Below are positions 11,591 through 24,192 of a stretch of DNA of 64,000 nt, piece after piece. A program made the position numbers and the translations under genes. Positions within the stretch are counted from its first letter, which is position 1, and each line of letters begins with the position of its first letter. This stretch comes from Smallanthus sonchifolius (Eukaryota; Streptophyta; Magnoliopsida; Asterales; Asteraceae). The DNA lies in contig CM042034.1 in NCBI GenBank assembly GCA_023525975.1, forward strand, positions 65,593,279-65,657,278, in the 5' to 3' direction. Under the pieces are notes generated by a model. That model ran no database searches and was not told where the DNA came from. It saw only the letters and a program-made list of their open reading frames with translations.

Positions 11591-12211
11591 AGATACAGTT
11601 TGACTCTGTAAAAGTCAAACCGACACAAATCTTTTCCAAAAATAGGTTTCAAACCTGTTTTAGAAATCGCGGGACTTGTAGAAGAAGTTATTCGACCAAT
11701 TAAGCCTAAAACCCGACCAAATACATGTCTGATCGACCGAATTCCCGCGACTACGACCGAACCTTCCTTTTTAAATCAAATCTCGTAATTAAGACCAAAT
11801 CAAGACAAATCAAACCACGATACGGACTTCGTACGACTCTTATAAGATTCTACAACCCCTAATTCGTCTAAACAACCTCTCTAATTCTCTGTCGATCAAG
11901 AAAGAGCCGCAATTCCTTTACCGTAGCCGTCTGCACTTGTTGCCAATCAAACCAAGGTAAGTAATAGTCCAATAGATTCGTTTCTTCATTCCAGAAGAAA
12001 ACCCTAATCTAATTGGAATCAATAATACACGATATTACCAATTCGAATCTAAGTTTTGATAAAAAAAAATGGTTTTAAACGATCGACACGTTAAACAGGA
12101 GATAAATCTAATTAAATGGTGTCATTCGACTCGCAAACACTCTCTAAATGAAAATCCTAAGTTTCTAATCAGTTTTAATACAAGAATCAGGCGAATTGTG
12201 TCTGAAAAGGA

Positions 12212-12474
12212 CCAGACACGGTCGCGCTCATCAAAAAGCGCGGTCGTGCCTGACCAAGCACAGTCGTGCCCGAGTGTGGCGCGGTCATTCTTACCGACCA
12301 AACAAAATCCTGACCTAGACAAACCCTAGACGCGGTCGTGCCGGGTACGAGCACGGTCGTGTCTTATGAACAGACTCTTGTTGTGACTTCTGACCAACCA
12401 CGGGCGCGTTACCGACCAAGCGCGGTCGCGTACGAGCTGAGCACGGTCGTGCCGGATACGAGCACGGTCGTGTT
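12212..12474 (+). repeat. GCACGGTCGTGC array, block 2 (R4 LTR)
   Basis: About nine copies of the same dyad motif lie 950-1210 bp into the LTR, separated by unrelated short spacers. Most variation is C/T or G/A at CpG positions. Confidence 0.85.
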
Positions 12475-12824
12475 CCCCTTAACAGAATCTTTATTTTTTA
12501 TTTTTTTAATTTGATAAAATATATTACAGTTTATATAATTATTTTTATAAACTAATTACTGGAATGCCTATATTCCTTACACTTGTTTCCAAACCAACAT
12601 TAATTATTTAAAACTTATACAAATAAATATATATAATATTCTAAATAAATAAATAGTATTTTAAAACAAACCCTACACGTTTAAACTTAAACAAATCCGC
12701 TTCCGACATCGAATAACGCAACTCAATAATATGTAATCACATATTGTTCATTAGGTCGAATCTAGCAATCCACAACACACCGCTGTTTTCCATTCGCTTG
12801 TGCAATCTACACTCTGCATAACAC

Positions 12825-13268
12825 GTGAGTTACATAGCCCCTCTTTTACTCTATTTTACAAACTTTTGGGGTGGAATATGCGTTCTATTTACATGTTTTC
12901 AATTATACACATATACAGTTCCATCCTATGCATATACAATTTTGCGCTTTGTGCTTGAGTACTAGGTGTGTAGACCAATTATTATGCTCTTCATGTACAA
13001 TCATTAACTATCAGCCGACAGTAAACAGTGGTAGATCTACTGAGTCTGACAAACCCACCCAGGTAGGGTGACTGTTACTGACAACACTATTTTGCGTGCA
13101 AGTTACAAAGGTTTGATTGTATAGGTCACCCGATAATTTCTCTCCATAATTGCCTTAATTGACATGTTGTATTGAACTGTATGCACACAACACGTTTTTG
13201 CTATCACACGAATAAACCTATGTATTCTCACCAACTTTTTAGTTGACCCTGTTTTAACCATGTTTCAG
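12825..13268 (+). other. Candidate LTR intron in R4
   Basis: GTGAGT begins at 12825 and CATGTTTCAG/G ends at 13268, giving 444 nt. Inside is the block AGTCTGACAAACCCACCC (near 13045), which is also kept in R6 and R10. An alternative upstream donor, AAG/GTAAGT, lies at 11957. Splicing is inferred. Confidence 0.45.
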
Positions 13269-13511
13269 GTACCAATGTTTGAAGTAATCAAGATATGCTA
13301 CACATAGGATTTTTGGACCTAGAATTCAATTAAACCAGTTTATTCTATGTAATTTACATTTTTGTTTTATGGATTGGTTGTGTTTTGATTGAACTCATTG
13401 ATTGCAATGAAAACAATTATTAAATATTCAAACTTTAGCAAACCATGAGCAATGAACAGTCTGCACGCTTCACGCCCCGACGTTTCCGCCGTCGGTTGGG
13501 GTGTGACAGAT

Positions 13512-13524
13512 TGGTATCAGAGCC
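13512..13524 (+). other. R4 primer binding site
   Basis: TGGTATCAGAGCC lies three bases after the LTR end, complementary to the 3' end of initiator tRNA-Met. Confidence 0.93.
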
Positions 13525-14144
13525 TTGGTTATAGGGAATTAGGTTATTAGACACCTTTGACCTAGACTATAACTTTAGGATACCCACTTATGCCATGCTT
13601 CATGATTTACATGCTATGTGCTACATGCTATATGATATATGCTACATGTTTTATATGTATATATAAATAACAACTTAAATAAACAATATCCCTACCCATA
13701 TCCTAAACCACATATCCTTCATGCCTGCTTCCATGTCATCATCAACATAACTTGAATCATATTCTTAGACTTTGGTCTATAAAATTTTCTTTTACACCCG
13801 TTAAGGTTTTTTAGACTTTGTTTAATTGTTAAAGGACACGTGCAATCTGGAAGAGTGACACCTGTATTCTGGGCTTTCTGTCTAGGAAAGTATTTCATAT
13901 AAATCCCAATCAACCGAGGGATCCGTATGCTTTCCTGGGAATTCCCGGAATGAGTGTTTACTTATAGGCTAAAGCACGTCTTCTTGATAATTATATAAGT
14001 TTAAATTAACCTTAATATGTCATAGTACTCGAGTGATTATGTCACTATTTGAGTACAATCCAAACTATGAACTACTTATATCTATTTATCCTTCTATTTA
14101 ATCCAAGAAATTCTCACAACTCTTATTGTGTCTAAATCTGTAGA
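13525..14144 (+). other. R4 leader, no gene
   Basis: AT-rich untranslated leader between primer site and gag. Near 13605-13650 there is a short degenerate repeat of the type CATGCTACATG. No additional upstream reading frame of the kind found in R9 is visible. Confidence 0.6.
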
Positions 14145-17100
14145 ATGCCTCCCCGTCGTGACAACAGCAACAACAGCAATAACACTGACCTGGCTGCTCT
14201 ACTCACACAGTTGGTGAATCAAATTACCTAAGCCAACAACAACACTAATGGTCATGCCAGTGGGAGTGCTAACACTGGAGGTGGTGGTGGTGCCAACCCG
14301 CCGCAATGCACCTTCAAACACTTCAACTCCTGTAATCCCCTCAAATTCTATGGCAGCGAAGGAGCCACGGGACTCCTTCAATGGTTTGAAAGCATTGAGA
14401 GCACTTTCCTCAATAGCGACTGTCCCGACAACCTCCGTGTTCGTCATGCTACTAGTGTCTTTCAAAAAAGGGCGCTTACTTGGTGGAATGGTGAGAAAAG
14501 GACTAGGGGAGTGGATGTAGCAATGGCACTGCCGTGGGATGAGTTAAAGAGGATCATGACTGAGGAATTCTGTCCTCGAAATGAGATGAAGAAGCTGGAA
14601 GCGGAATTTTGGGATCTTGCTCAAGATAGTGGTGAAAGCTTAGCATACACCACCCGTTTCCACGAGCTGAGTCTACTTGTGCCACACATGGTTACACCTC
14701 TGTCTAGGTGTATTGAAAAGTACATTGGTGGTCTACCTAGACAAATTCAAGATACTGTGGTAGGAGGAAATCCTGCTACTCTGGAGGATGCTATCCGCTT
14801 GTCAGCCACACTTACTGACAACCATGTTAAAGCGGGTACACTTACAAGAAAGGGTGTCAAGAAAGTTTCTGACACAACAACACCTCCCGCTCATGTCAAA
14901 GAAGTCCAAACTGAACCATACCGCAACACTAGGAAGAGAAAGGTCAAGAACTGTGCTGTAATCACTCCGGCTGCTCCAGTAAATCAAGTTGCACCCATGG
15001 CTCAAAACCCAGCAAAGAAACCCTATGGGGGCAGCCACCCACTTTGCAACACCTGCAACTATCATCACCCTCCAGGCATACCTTGTCGTCTTTGCAACCA
15101 CTGCGGGAAACATGGCCACACAGCCAATATTTGTCGAGCCAAGGCACTTGCCAACCAAACCAACCCAGCAAATCAAGCCAATAATCAAGCAACTAACCAA
15201 GCCATCCCAGCCATTGCAAATGGACGTGCTTGCTTCGAATGTGGCGACCCGAACCACTTCCGTAACCAGTGCCCAAGATTGGTCAATGTTAACCAAGGCG
15301 GAGCTCGTGGGCGTGCTTTCAACATCAACGCCAATGAGGCTCAGGCCAACACTGATGTGGTTAACGGTACTATCCTTATGAATAATCGTTATGCTTCTAT
15401 ACTATTTGATACCGGAGCCGATAAAAGTTTTGTGTCACTAGACTTCGAACCGTTACTTGCAAAAACCCGGTCTAAACTAGAGAAAACCTTTACCGTTGAG
15501 GTAGCCAATGGTAACACCGTTACAATTGACACCATCATTTATGATTGCTCCCTAGAACTAAATAAACACCCCTTTCCAATCAACCTCATACCAATGCCAT
15601 TAGGGAGTTTTGACGTCATCATAGGTATGGATTGGTTGTCAAAGCACCATGCCGAAGTCATGTGCTTTGAAAAATGCATCCGTATACCACTCCCATCCGG
15701 TGAAACGTTGACGGTCTTTGGTGAGAAACCTTGCAAAGGACTTAAACTAATGTCATGCATTACCGTCCAAAAGTATATACGAAAGAAGTGCATGGTTTTC
15801 CTAGCCCATGTTATCCAAAAAGAAAACAAAAAGAGGAGTGTACAAGACATCCCCATCGTTCGGGATTTTCCCGAAGTCTTTCCTGATGACTTGCCCGGTC
15901 TTCCACCTGTTCGGCAAGTGGAATTTCGCATCAATCTTGTACCTGGAGCAAACCCGGTGGCTAAAGCTCCATACCAGCTTGCACCTTCCGAGATGCAAGA
16001 ACTTGCAAGCCAACTTCAAGAACTCGCCGACAAAGGGTTCATACGCCCGAGTCATTCACCGTGGGGTGCGCCGGTCTTATTTGTTAAAAAGAAGGACGGT
16101 TCATTCCGCATGTGTATTGACTATCGAGAACTCAACAAGCTTACAATCAAAAACCGCTACCCTTTACCTAGGATTGACGATCTCTTCGATCAACTCCAAG
16201 GTTCTACCTACTTCTCGAAGATTGATCTTCGATCTGGTTATCATCAACTCCGTGTGCAAGAGGAGGATATTCCCAAGACCGCCTTTCGAACGAGATATGG
16301 TCACTACGAGTTCATGGTTATGCCTTTTGGGCTAACCAATGCACCTGCTGTCTTCATGGACCTCATGAATCGCATGTGCAAACCATACCTTGATAAATTT
16401 GTTATCGTGTTCATTGATGACATCTTGATCTATTCAAGGACTAAGGAAGATCATGAACAACACCTTAGGTTGATTTTGGATCTCTTGAAAACCGAACAGC
16501 TATACGCCAAGTTCTCCAAGTGTGATTTTTGGCTAAAAGAAGTGCAATTTTTGGGTCACGTTGTCAATGAAAAGGGAATTCATGTTGACCCCGCCAAAAT
16601 TGAAGCTGTTAAGAATTGGAAAGCTCCTAAAACCCCTACCGAAGTTCGTTCGTTTCTTGGCTTAGCAGGTTACTATCGAAGATTCATCTCTAATTTCTCC
16701 AAGATCGCTGTTCCCCTCACTGCCTTAACCCAAAAAGGTAAACCTTATGAGTGGGGACCGAAACAAGAAGAAGCCTTTCAAATTCTCAAGCAAAAGTTGT
16801 GCAATGCTCCTATCCTCACCCTTCCTGAAGGTGAAGATGATCTAGTTGTTTACTGTGATGCTTCAAACCAAGGTCTTGGTTGCGTTCTCATGCAACGAGG
16901 CAAGGTGATCGCTTATGCATCTAGACAACTCAAAATCCCTGAGAAGAATTATACGACACATGATCTGGAGTTGGGTGCTGTCATATTTGCGTTGAAGATT
17001 TGGAGACATTATCTCTATTGCACGAAATGTGTGGTGTTCACCGACCACAAAAGCCTCCAACATATCTTCAACCAAAAGGAACTCAACATGAGACAACGAC

Positions 17101-17948
17101 GTTGGGTTGAACTCCTCAACGATTACGATTGCGAGATTCGTTATCATCCCGGCAAGGCTAATGTTGCAGCCGATGCACTAAGCCGCAAGGAACATGTCAT
17201 GCTTCAAAGTGTCAAGATCCATTCCGATATTCAAGTTCGTATTCTAGAAGCTCAACATGTCTCAGTTACCGAGGGCAATATGTATATGGAAATGTCTTGT
17301 GGTGCTGAATTCCAATTAGAGACTAAAACAAATGGCTTGCTTTATTTTCTGAATCGTCTTTGGGTTCCCGATCGTGACAATCTCCGAGCATTCATCATGA
17401 CCGAAGCACATAAGTCTCGATATTCTATCCATCCTGGTGCGGATAAAATGTACCAAAATCTTCGTCCACAATATTGGTGGCCTGGTATGAAGAAAGACAT
17501 TGCTTTGTTCGTAGCAAAATGTCTCACATGTTCTAAAGTCAAAGCTGAGCATCAACGTCCTTCTGGTTTACTTGAACAACCGGAAATCCCCGTGTGGAAA
17601 TGGGAGAATCTAGCTATGGATTTCATCACTAAACTCCCTCGCACTTCGAGCGGTTATGATAGCATCTGGGTGATCATTGACCGTCTCACTAAGTCCGCAC
17701 ACTTCTTGCCTATCCGTGAAGACTATAAGGTTGAGAAATTGGCCCGAATTTACATTGACGAGATCGTGAGTCGTCACGCTGTTCCTTTGAACATAATCTC
17801 CGATAGGGATGCTCGTTTCACTTCTCGGTTTTGGCAATCTCTTCAAAAGGCACTTGGTACACGACTGGATTTGAGCACGGCCTACCATCCCCAAACTGAT
17901 GGTCAGACCGAGCGAACAATCCAAACCCTGGAAGACATGCTGAGAGCC
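14145..17948 (+). pseudogene. R4 gag-pol polyprotein, truncated
   Basis: The ATG at 14145 (MPPRRDNSNN) opens a frame broken once by TAA at 14229-14231, then open to the junction. The order is: gag core (FYGSEGATGLLQWFESIEST, EEFCPRNEMKKLEAEFW); zinc knuckles CNHCGKHGHTANIC (near 15100) and CFECGDPNHFRNQC (near 15235); protease ILFDTGADKSFVS (near 15400); reverse transcriptase with FRMCIDYREL and FIDD (near 16410); RNase H starting VVYCDAS (near 16850). Integrase follows with the H-H-C-C finger near 17405-17550 and the three acidic core residues near 17670-17930. It ends after IQTLEDMLRA, so the chromodomain tail is lost. Gag and pol share one frame, as is usual for chromoviruses. Apart from the stop and the truncation it is the best preserved pol in the left half. 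Confidence 0.92.
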
Positions 17949-18281
17949 AAAACCTTCACAATCTAAGGTTCAAATGCAAGATTTAAGCTTCAAACCCGAT
18001 TTCTCCTTTTCTTCTCTTTAGATGAACGACCCACACATATGAGCCATAAGCTCAATTTTGACTTCTTTTAGTCAAAATGGCAGATTTGCCATATTACACC
18101 TTTAGCCCCTCAACTTTCATTTCACTTATTTCATTACAAAACTAGTTAAAACTAGTGTAACCCCATTACTAACTTGAAACCCACTTCTTTCAACTTATTT
18201 CTAAAATATTATTTTCACCATAATATTTATTGAAATATTTTATTTATTTGAAAACGAAACTCGGATTTTTGGTTCGTTACA
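17949..18281 (-). repeat. R5 3' LTR, partial
   Basis: In element orientation it begins TGTAACGAACCAAAAATCC right after the polypurine tract. It runs until the R4 integrase sequence takes over at about 17948. The remaining LTR is absent. Confidence 0.7.
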
Positions 18282-18295
18282 AATCACCTCCCCTT
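18282..18295 (-). other. R5 polypurine tract
   Basis: The minus strand reads AAGGGGAGGTGATT directly before the TGTAAC start of the LTR. Confidence 0.75.
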
Positions 18296-18329
18296 ATTTG
18301 GGTTTCATCCCCGAAACCCGACTTCATAT

Positions 18330-21300
18330 AAAAATGTTCGGATAATATTTGAGCATTTCTTCCTCGGTTTTCCAAGTCATATCCGCCCCCTTCTTATGTT
18401 TCCACCTCACCAAAACTTGGCTAATCTCTTTATTCCACAATTTCTTCACTTTTCTATCCAAGATTGCCACCGGTTCCTCAATATAATTTAATTTTTCATC
18501 CTATTCAATGTCATCCAATGGGACAAAAGTAGATTCATCCGCCAAACATTTTCGCAAATGAGACACATAAAATGTGTTATGAAGTCTACTTAGTCCCTTC
18601 GGTAGCTCCAAACGGTAGGCCACCACACCCACCCTTGCTATCACCTTAAACGGTCCGATGAAACGTGGACTTAACTTCCCCCGTTTCCTAAACCGTATCA
18701 CCCCTTTCCAAAGTACAAAGTCCCCCACTTGGAACTCAATCGCCGCTTCCTATTATCCGCATAGGACTTTTGGAGATCTTGAGCCGCCTTCAAGCGTGAT
18801 CTAATTTGGTCAATACTACCAATAGTTTCATTGACCACCTATTTGCTACCAAGCTCCCGTTGACCAATTTCACCCCAACACACGGGTGTTCTACATTTCC
18901 TCCCAAACAATGCCTCAAAAGGCGGCATACCAATACTAGAATGATAGCTATTGTTGTATGAAAATTCCGCCAACGGTAAATGGTCGTCCCAATTTCCCAA
19001 AAAATCCAAAGCACACGCTCGCAACATATCCTCGAGCGTTTGAATCGTCCGCTCGCTTTGACCATCCGTTTGTGGATGATAAGCGGTGCTAAGGTTCAAT
19101 CTAGTCCCCATATCCTCATGGAATTTATTCCAAAAATGAGAAGTAAATCTCGTATCACGGTCCATATAATCGACACCGGCACACCATGACGTGACACTAT
19201 TTCCTTCACATACAAATCCGCCAACCTATCTGAAGAATACGTTTCCTTTATTGGAAGGAAATGTGCACTATTTTTCAACCGATCCACTACTACCCATATC
19301 GCATCATAAACCTTTCGAGTCTTTGGTAGTTTAGTGATCAAATCCATGGTAATGTTCTCCCATTTCCAAAGCGGTATTTCAAGCGGTTGAAGCTTTCCAT
19401 ACGCTTTTTTATGCTCCACCTTCACCCTTAAGCATGTGAGACACCTCTCCACATACTTAACTATATCACACCTCATACTCGGCCACCAAAAATGACAGCT
19501 CAAGTCATAAAACATCTTTGTGGCCCCCGGATGGATAGAATATTTGGATTTATGCGACTCATCTAAAATAGTTGCCAACACACTTGACAACCTAGGCATC
19601 CAAATTCTATCAAAGCATGTCTTTAACCCCAAACTATTTTCCCCAAGCTTGTCAACATAAGCAACCATCCTTTCCTTCTTCAAATCACCACTAAGTGCTA
19701 ACACCTGAGCCTCCCGGATTTCATCAATAAGAGATGATGAAATTGTCATCTTAAATAACTTCACCTTGATAGGTGTATGGCTCGTCTTCCGACTAAGCGC
19801 ATCCGCCACTATATTCGCATTACCCGGATGGTAAAGTATCTCACAATCATAATCTTTAACCAATTCAAGCCACCACTTTTGCCTCATGTTAAGGTCCTTT
19901 TGGTCAAAGAAGTACTTGAGACTTTTGTGATCCATGTAAATCATACACTTAGCCCCATATAAAAAATGCCTCCAAATCTTGAGCGCGAAAACCACGGCCG
20001 CAAGCTCTAAATCATGGGTAGGGTAATTCACCTCATGAGTTTTCAATTGCCTAGACGCATAGGCAATCACTTTCCCCCTTTGCATCAAAACACAACCCAA
20101 CCCCGAATGTGAGGCATCCGAATATACTACAAAATCTTCGGTCCCGTCCGGCAAGGATAAAATAGGCGCCCTAGTCAACTTTTCTTTCAATAGTTGAAAG
20201 GCAGATTCTTGCTCGGAACCCCATACAAATTGTTCTCCTTACGCGTTAACTTCGTTATTGGCAAGGCAATCTAAGAGAAATTCTCAATAAACCACCGATA
20301 ATAACCCGCCAACCCCAAGAAACTTCTAATCTCCGAAGGCGTCTTCGGTGATGACCAATCTTCTACTGCCACTATCTTGGATGGGTCGACTGTAATTCCT
20401 TTCTCATTCACCACACGACCCAAGAACTGGATTTCACACAACCAAAATGCGTACTTTGAAAACTTTGCATAAAGCTTTTCCCTTTGCAACACTTCAAGAA
20501 TTTCATGAATATGAAAGGCATGATCACTTTCGCTCCACGAATAAATGAGAAGATCATCGATGAATACAATCACTGAACGGTCGAGGAACGGCCTACAAAC
20601 CTAGTTCAGAAGATCCATGAAAACCGCGGGTGCGTTGGTCAATCCGAAAGGCATAACCGTGAACTCATAGTGACCGTATCGAGTGCGAAAAGTTGTCTTA
20701 TGGACGTCTTCTTCCTTCATTTTCAACTAATGGTACCCGGACCTCAAATCAATCTTAGAGAACCATGACGCCCCTTGCAATTGATCAAAGAGGTCGTCAA
20801 TACGAGGTAAAGGGTACCTATTCTTCACCGTCAACTTATTTAACTTCCGATAATATATACACATCCTCATGATTCCGTCCTTCTTTTTAACGAAGAAAAC
20901 GGGTGCACCCTAAGGCGAGACACTTGGGCGTATGAAACCTCTATCTAGAAGCTCTTGCAATTGCTCCATTAACTCTTTCATTTCTGGCGGTGCTAACCTA
21001 TAAGGTGCTTTAGCTACCGGTTTGGCACCGGGAATCAAGTCAATCCCAAATTCCACCTCCCTTTCCGGTGGTACCCCCGGTAAATACATATACAAATTGG
21101 TTCACAACCGAAACTTCGCGAATATCTTTCACCCTTTCTACCACATCCGCAACATGAGCCATGTATGCCTTGCACCCACGCACCATGTACTTTGTTGCCT
21201 TCACATAAGAACACATCTTAACCTTACCTTTCCTTTCTATGTATATGGACTCACCCGATGGGGAATCGAGTTTGACTACCTTAGTTCCACACAGAATATT

Positions 21301-21597
21301 CACTTTGTTCCTTGATAACCAATCCATACCCACTATTACATCAAAGTCTCCCATGGACATTGGAATTAAGTCAATAAGGAACGTTTCACCCCCCGCCCTT
21401 AACTTGCAATTCCTATAAACATCAAATACTAGGAAAGTCTTATCATTTACCTTTTCAATTTCTAAGGGTTCATCTAACTTGCTACTTAGATATGAAGAAT
21501 GCTTAACAAATTTCAAAGACACAAATGAACGACTAGCCCCCGAATCAAAAAGAACTAGTGCAGGTAAAGAGTTAATCCTGAATGTACCTGACACCAC
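18330..21597 (-). pseudogene. R5 pol, multiply frameshifted
   Basis: Reading leftward: protease with VLFDSGASRSFVS (21597-21040); reverse transcriptase in pieces (APYRLAPPEMKELMEQLQEL near 21030, VIVFIDDLLIYS near 20560); RNase H (VVYSDASHSGLGCVLMQ) and the integrase finger (20190-19096); integrase core with AYHPQTDGQSERT (19165-18839); and a GPY/F-type tail (VIRFRKRGKLSPRFIGPFKV, 18728-18501). A tail resembling a chromodomain reaches about 18330. Stops interrupt RT several times, and the frame changes near 20230, 19130 and 18740. The DSG protease triad differs from the DTG of R3 and R4. Confidence 0.85.
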
Positions 21598-21672
21598 CTC
21601 CGAGTTGGTCTTTGCTTCTTCAGTCGAGATGTGGAAGGCTCTACCTTTTGGCCATGGTATATCTACCTTCTT

Positions 21673-22621
21673 CTAACTTCCACCTTGCTTCAAATCGGGA
21701 CAATCCGCCCTATTGTGCCCGGGCTTGTAATAATTATAGCATATCCGAATTTGGCTTATACATTGACTAGACATATGCCCCGGCTTCCCACATTTATAAC
21801 AATTCAGAGTCCCTTTTCTACATTCCCCGAAGTGCTCCTTTCCACAAACTTTGCAGCCTCGAGGAGAGAACTTGCCAAAAGGCTTCTTACTAGGGCTCCC
21901 ACCCTTTATCTTCTTCATGACCTGTTCCACCATCTCTCTTTTCCTCTTCTCCCTTCTAGCTTCTTGCCTCCTCAACTCCACTACCCTTTCCCGACACCTG
22001 TTTATCAAATCTACAAGTGTGGTAAAAGAGGATGGAGATATGCTATCTCTGAACTCCACCGTCAGCATAGAATAGAACCTGTCCGGACAGAACTTGCGCG
22101 ATCAAAGAAGGCCCCAGCCAATTCATCTATTGACTCATTTGTTTGCCTCATGAGGAGGAACTCCTCAGTCATCTTGTTCACTACGGCCTGAAGACAATGA
22201 TATTTCAAAAAGGCCATTTTAAACTCGTCCCAAGTCATGGAGTTCACCCCTCTCCTTTCGGAGATTCAACAACCATTCCTTCGCCCTCCCTGTCAACAAA
22301 GGTACACTAAACATAACCCTATCCTCGGCTTACACTTAGTCGTCTCAAAGTTAGACTCCATATCCACCACCCACATGTGGCTAAGTATCGGGTCCACTTG
22401 CCCATCATATTCTTTGGGCTTGATCACCATGAACTCCTTAAGAGTACACCCTTGTGGTACCCTCTCTTTTTCCTTCAATACATCCTCTAGAGTGAGCTTA
22501 ATAGCCCCTCTCATTTTTCAATCAAAAAGCTTGTGGCTTGCTCGAAGGCCTTAGCCACTTCTTCCTTAATCATATCTTGGATTCTTGGATCCAATGGTTC
22601 ATTACTTGCATCTTCTGCCAT
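21673..22621 (-). pseudogene. R5 gag, fragmented
   Basis: A start MAEDASNEPLDPRIQDM lies at 22621. Pieces then follow at 22514-22293 (KEFMVIKPKEYDGQVDPILS, the gag core), 22247-22062 (MTWDEFKMAFLKYHCLQ) and 22068-21673. The last piece carries one intact zinc knuckle (CYKCGKPGHMSSQC) and a second that has lost its second Cys (CYNYYKPGHNRADC). Frame changes separate the pieces. Confidence 0.8.
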
Positions 22622-22958
22622 CTCTAAACTGAGAAAATGAACCACAAACACCTTAATACCTTTTCACTTTCAATACCCTAGGTATCCATTACACATTCAC
22701 TATTATATGTATTAAGTATATATACCTACCTATATACATACATACATACATATATAACCGCTTTCACCTAATCCTTGCAAATGTTATGGTTATCATAAAG
22801 TCCCTTACACATTTCGTCTTATTAAACATATTAGCCAGACATGTTTAACAATACGCCATGCCCAATTGTAATTACCATCTCCATATAACAAGTCACAAAT
22901 CAAGTTTTGGCACATGTAACACCTTAACAACATTCAATCATACATATATACATACACC

Positions 22959-22990
<32 letters not shown>

Positions 22991-23138
22991 TACTTCTTTA
23001 TCAAAACATTACTAACCTTTCATTTCCGCAAGCTCCAAGTCTTAGTCAAGTCCTTCATGGATTCTCGTATCATTTTCCCCCATATCAAGAGTATCCGGTT
23101 TGAGTTTGGTGCCACCACACCAAATCCCTCAAACCATT
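22622..23138 (-). other. R5 leader, no gene
   Basis: Untranslated leader with short TA/CATA microsatellites near 22720-22760 and 22955-22990. No gene or conserved structure is recognised. Confidence 0.6.
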
Positions 23139-23150
23139 GCTCTAATACCA
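23139..23150 (-). other. R5 primer binding site
   Basis: The minus strand reads TGGTATTAGAGC next to the LTR. It matches the initiator tRNA-Met type with one C-to-T change. Confidence 0.8.
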
Positions 23151-23153
23151 AAT

Positions 23154-23460
23154 TGTAACACCCTTAATTGGAAAACCAATTAAACATTTAACGCGCGAAA
23201 GCTTTTATCCCAAGAAATTTATTTTTTTTACTATTCTCGCGTACCGCGAGGATTTTGTCACCTCCCTTCGCGTACCACGATTGAGTGCCAAATCGCCTGA
23301 CCGGAAGATAAGTCTCTCACGTACCGCGAGAGACCATGCCCTAGTCTTCGCGTACCGCGAGAGACCTTGCCCTAGTCTTCACGTACCGCGAGGTGGTTGA
23401 GTAAACAGAAATTTTACTCGGCTGCCCAGTTCCAACACTTAGTCAAATTTTGCCATTTTT
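23154..23460 (-). repeat. R5 5' LTR, partial
   Basis: The plus strand starts TGTAACACCCTTAATTGG (the LTR 3' end in element sense). It runs until sequence identical to the R6 LTR begins near 23461-23464. The outer part is missing. Confidence 0.75.
23233..23396. repeat. CTCGCGTACCGCGAG dyad array in R5 LTR
   Basis: About six copies of an imperfect palindrome (arms CTCGCG and CGCGAG around TAC) are spaced 20-50 bp apart, with CpG-to-TpG variants. The same motif reappears near 63570-63680. Confidence 0.8.
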
Positions 23461-23916
23461 CACCAAAAATGTAAAAGAGTAAAAGGGGCTATGTATACTC
23501 ACTTGATTCGAAGGCGTAGCTAACACGAGATACTAGAAAGTAATGTGATCCTTGTATCGCACAACGTTAACCTAGAGTGTAATGTATATTGCATTAATAA
23601 TGCACAATAGTCTAAGTCTAAGTCTAAGGTTGAATTGGATAAAGTTAGTGATTGGTACTTGGAAGTATTGTATAAAACGGAAGATTTGAAATGAATATTT
23701 TTACAACATTTTGAATAAGGTTTGAGTTTGGAATAATTAAATAAGTAAATTAATTAATTATTGTTTATGAGAATAATGTAAGTATTAGATGTAATTAAGT
23801 ATAACTAAATAAATGTTTTTGTTTAATTATAAATCAACTATTTTTATTTTGAAAATTAACTTGAAATACTAATTGTTTAAAAATATAGAAATTTTAAGGA
23901 TTCTGTGAACACACAC

Positions 23917-24192
23917 GACCGTGCCTAGACAGGGCACGATCGTGCTCGGGTCACGGGCGCGACCGCGTTAGTCAGGGCGCGACTGTGTTGATCAACAGAG
24001 GACATAGCTAGACAAATCACTAGGCACAACCGTGCCTTGTACAGGCACGACCGTGTCTATGCTTCAGGGCACGACCAAGTCTAGCCAACGAGCATGACTG
24101 GGTCTGAGCAGGAGGCACGACCGCGCTGGAAGTCGGCACGACCGCGTCTCCCGAGGCACGACCGCGCTAGATGATTAGCGCGACCGTGTCTC
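23917..24192. repeat. GGCACGACCGTGCC array, block 2 (R6 3' LTR)
   Basis: About twelve copies of an imperfect dyad, the reverse complement of the motif in the R4 LTR. The right LTR carries the same block at 29908-30184, with several CpG-type substitutions between the copies. Confidence 0.85.

Larger units (their letters stand above)
11266..13508 (+). repeat. R4 5' LTR
   Basis: The 2243-bp LTR starts TGTAACCTTTCTGATTTTC and ends CGGTTGGGGTGTGACA, just before the primer site. Both ends match the LTR ends of R6 (minus strand) and R10. It holds two blocks of GCACGGTCGTGC-type dyads and the conserved donor/acceptor pair. Confidence 0.9.
11266..17948 (+). mobile_element. R4: Ty3/gypsy chromovirus, 3' truncated
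   Basis: It comprises a complete 5' LTR (11266-13508), primer site (13512-13524), leader and one long gag-pol frame. The element stops inside integrase, where R5 sequence begins. The integrase tail, polypurine tract and 3' LTR are missing, so neither a target duplication nor LTR divergence can be read. Its LTR is related to those of R6 and R10. Confidence 0.9.
17949..23460 (-). mobile_element. R5: old Ty3/gypsy chromovirus, both LTRs truncated
   Basis: On the minus strand: partial 5' LTR (23154-23460), primer site (23139-23150), gag, protease, RT, RNase H, integrase, polypurine tract (18282-18295) and partial 3' LTR (17949-18281). The two LTR pieces represent different parts of the LTR and do not overlap, so each outer end has been lost. 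Stops and frameshifts are frequent. The LTR ends and gag differ from R3, R4 and R9, marking a separate chromovirus lineage. Confidence 0.85.

Noticed and set aside
13512..13524. tRNA-like sequence near LTR ends
   Set aside because: These are only 12-13 base primer sites complementary to the tRNA 3' end. No cloverleaf surrounds them.
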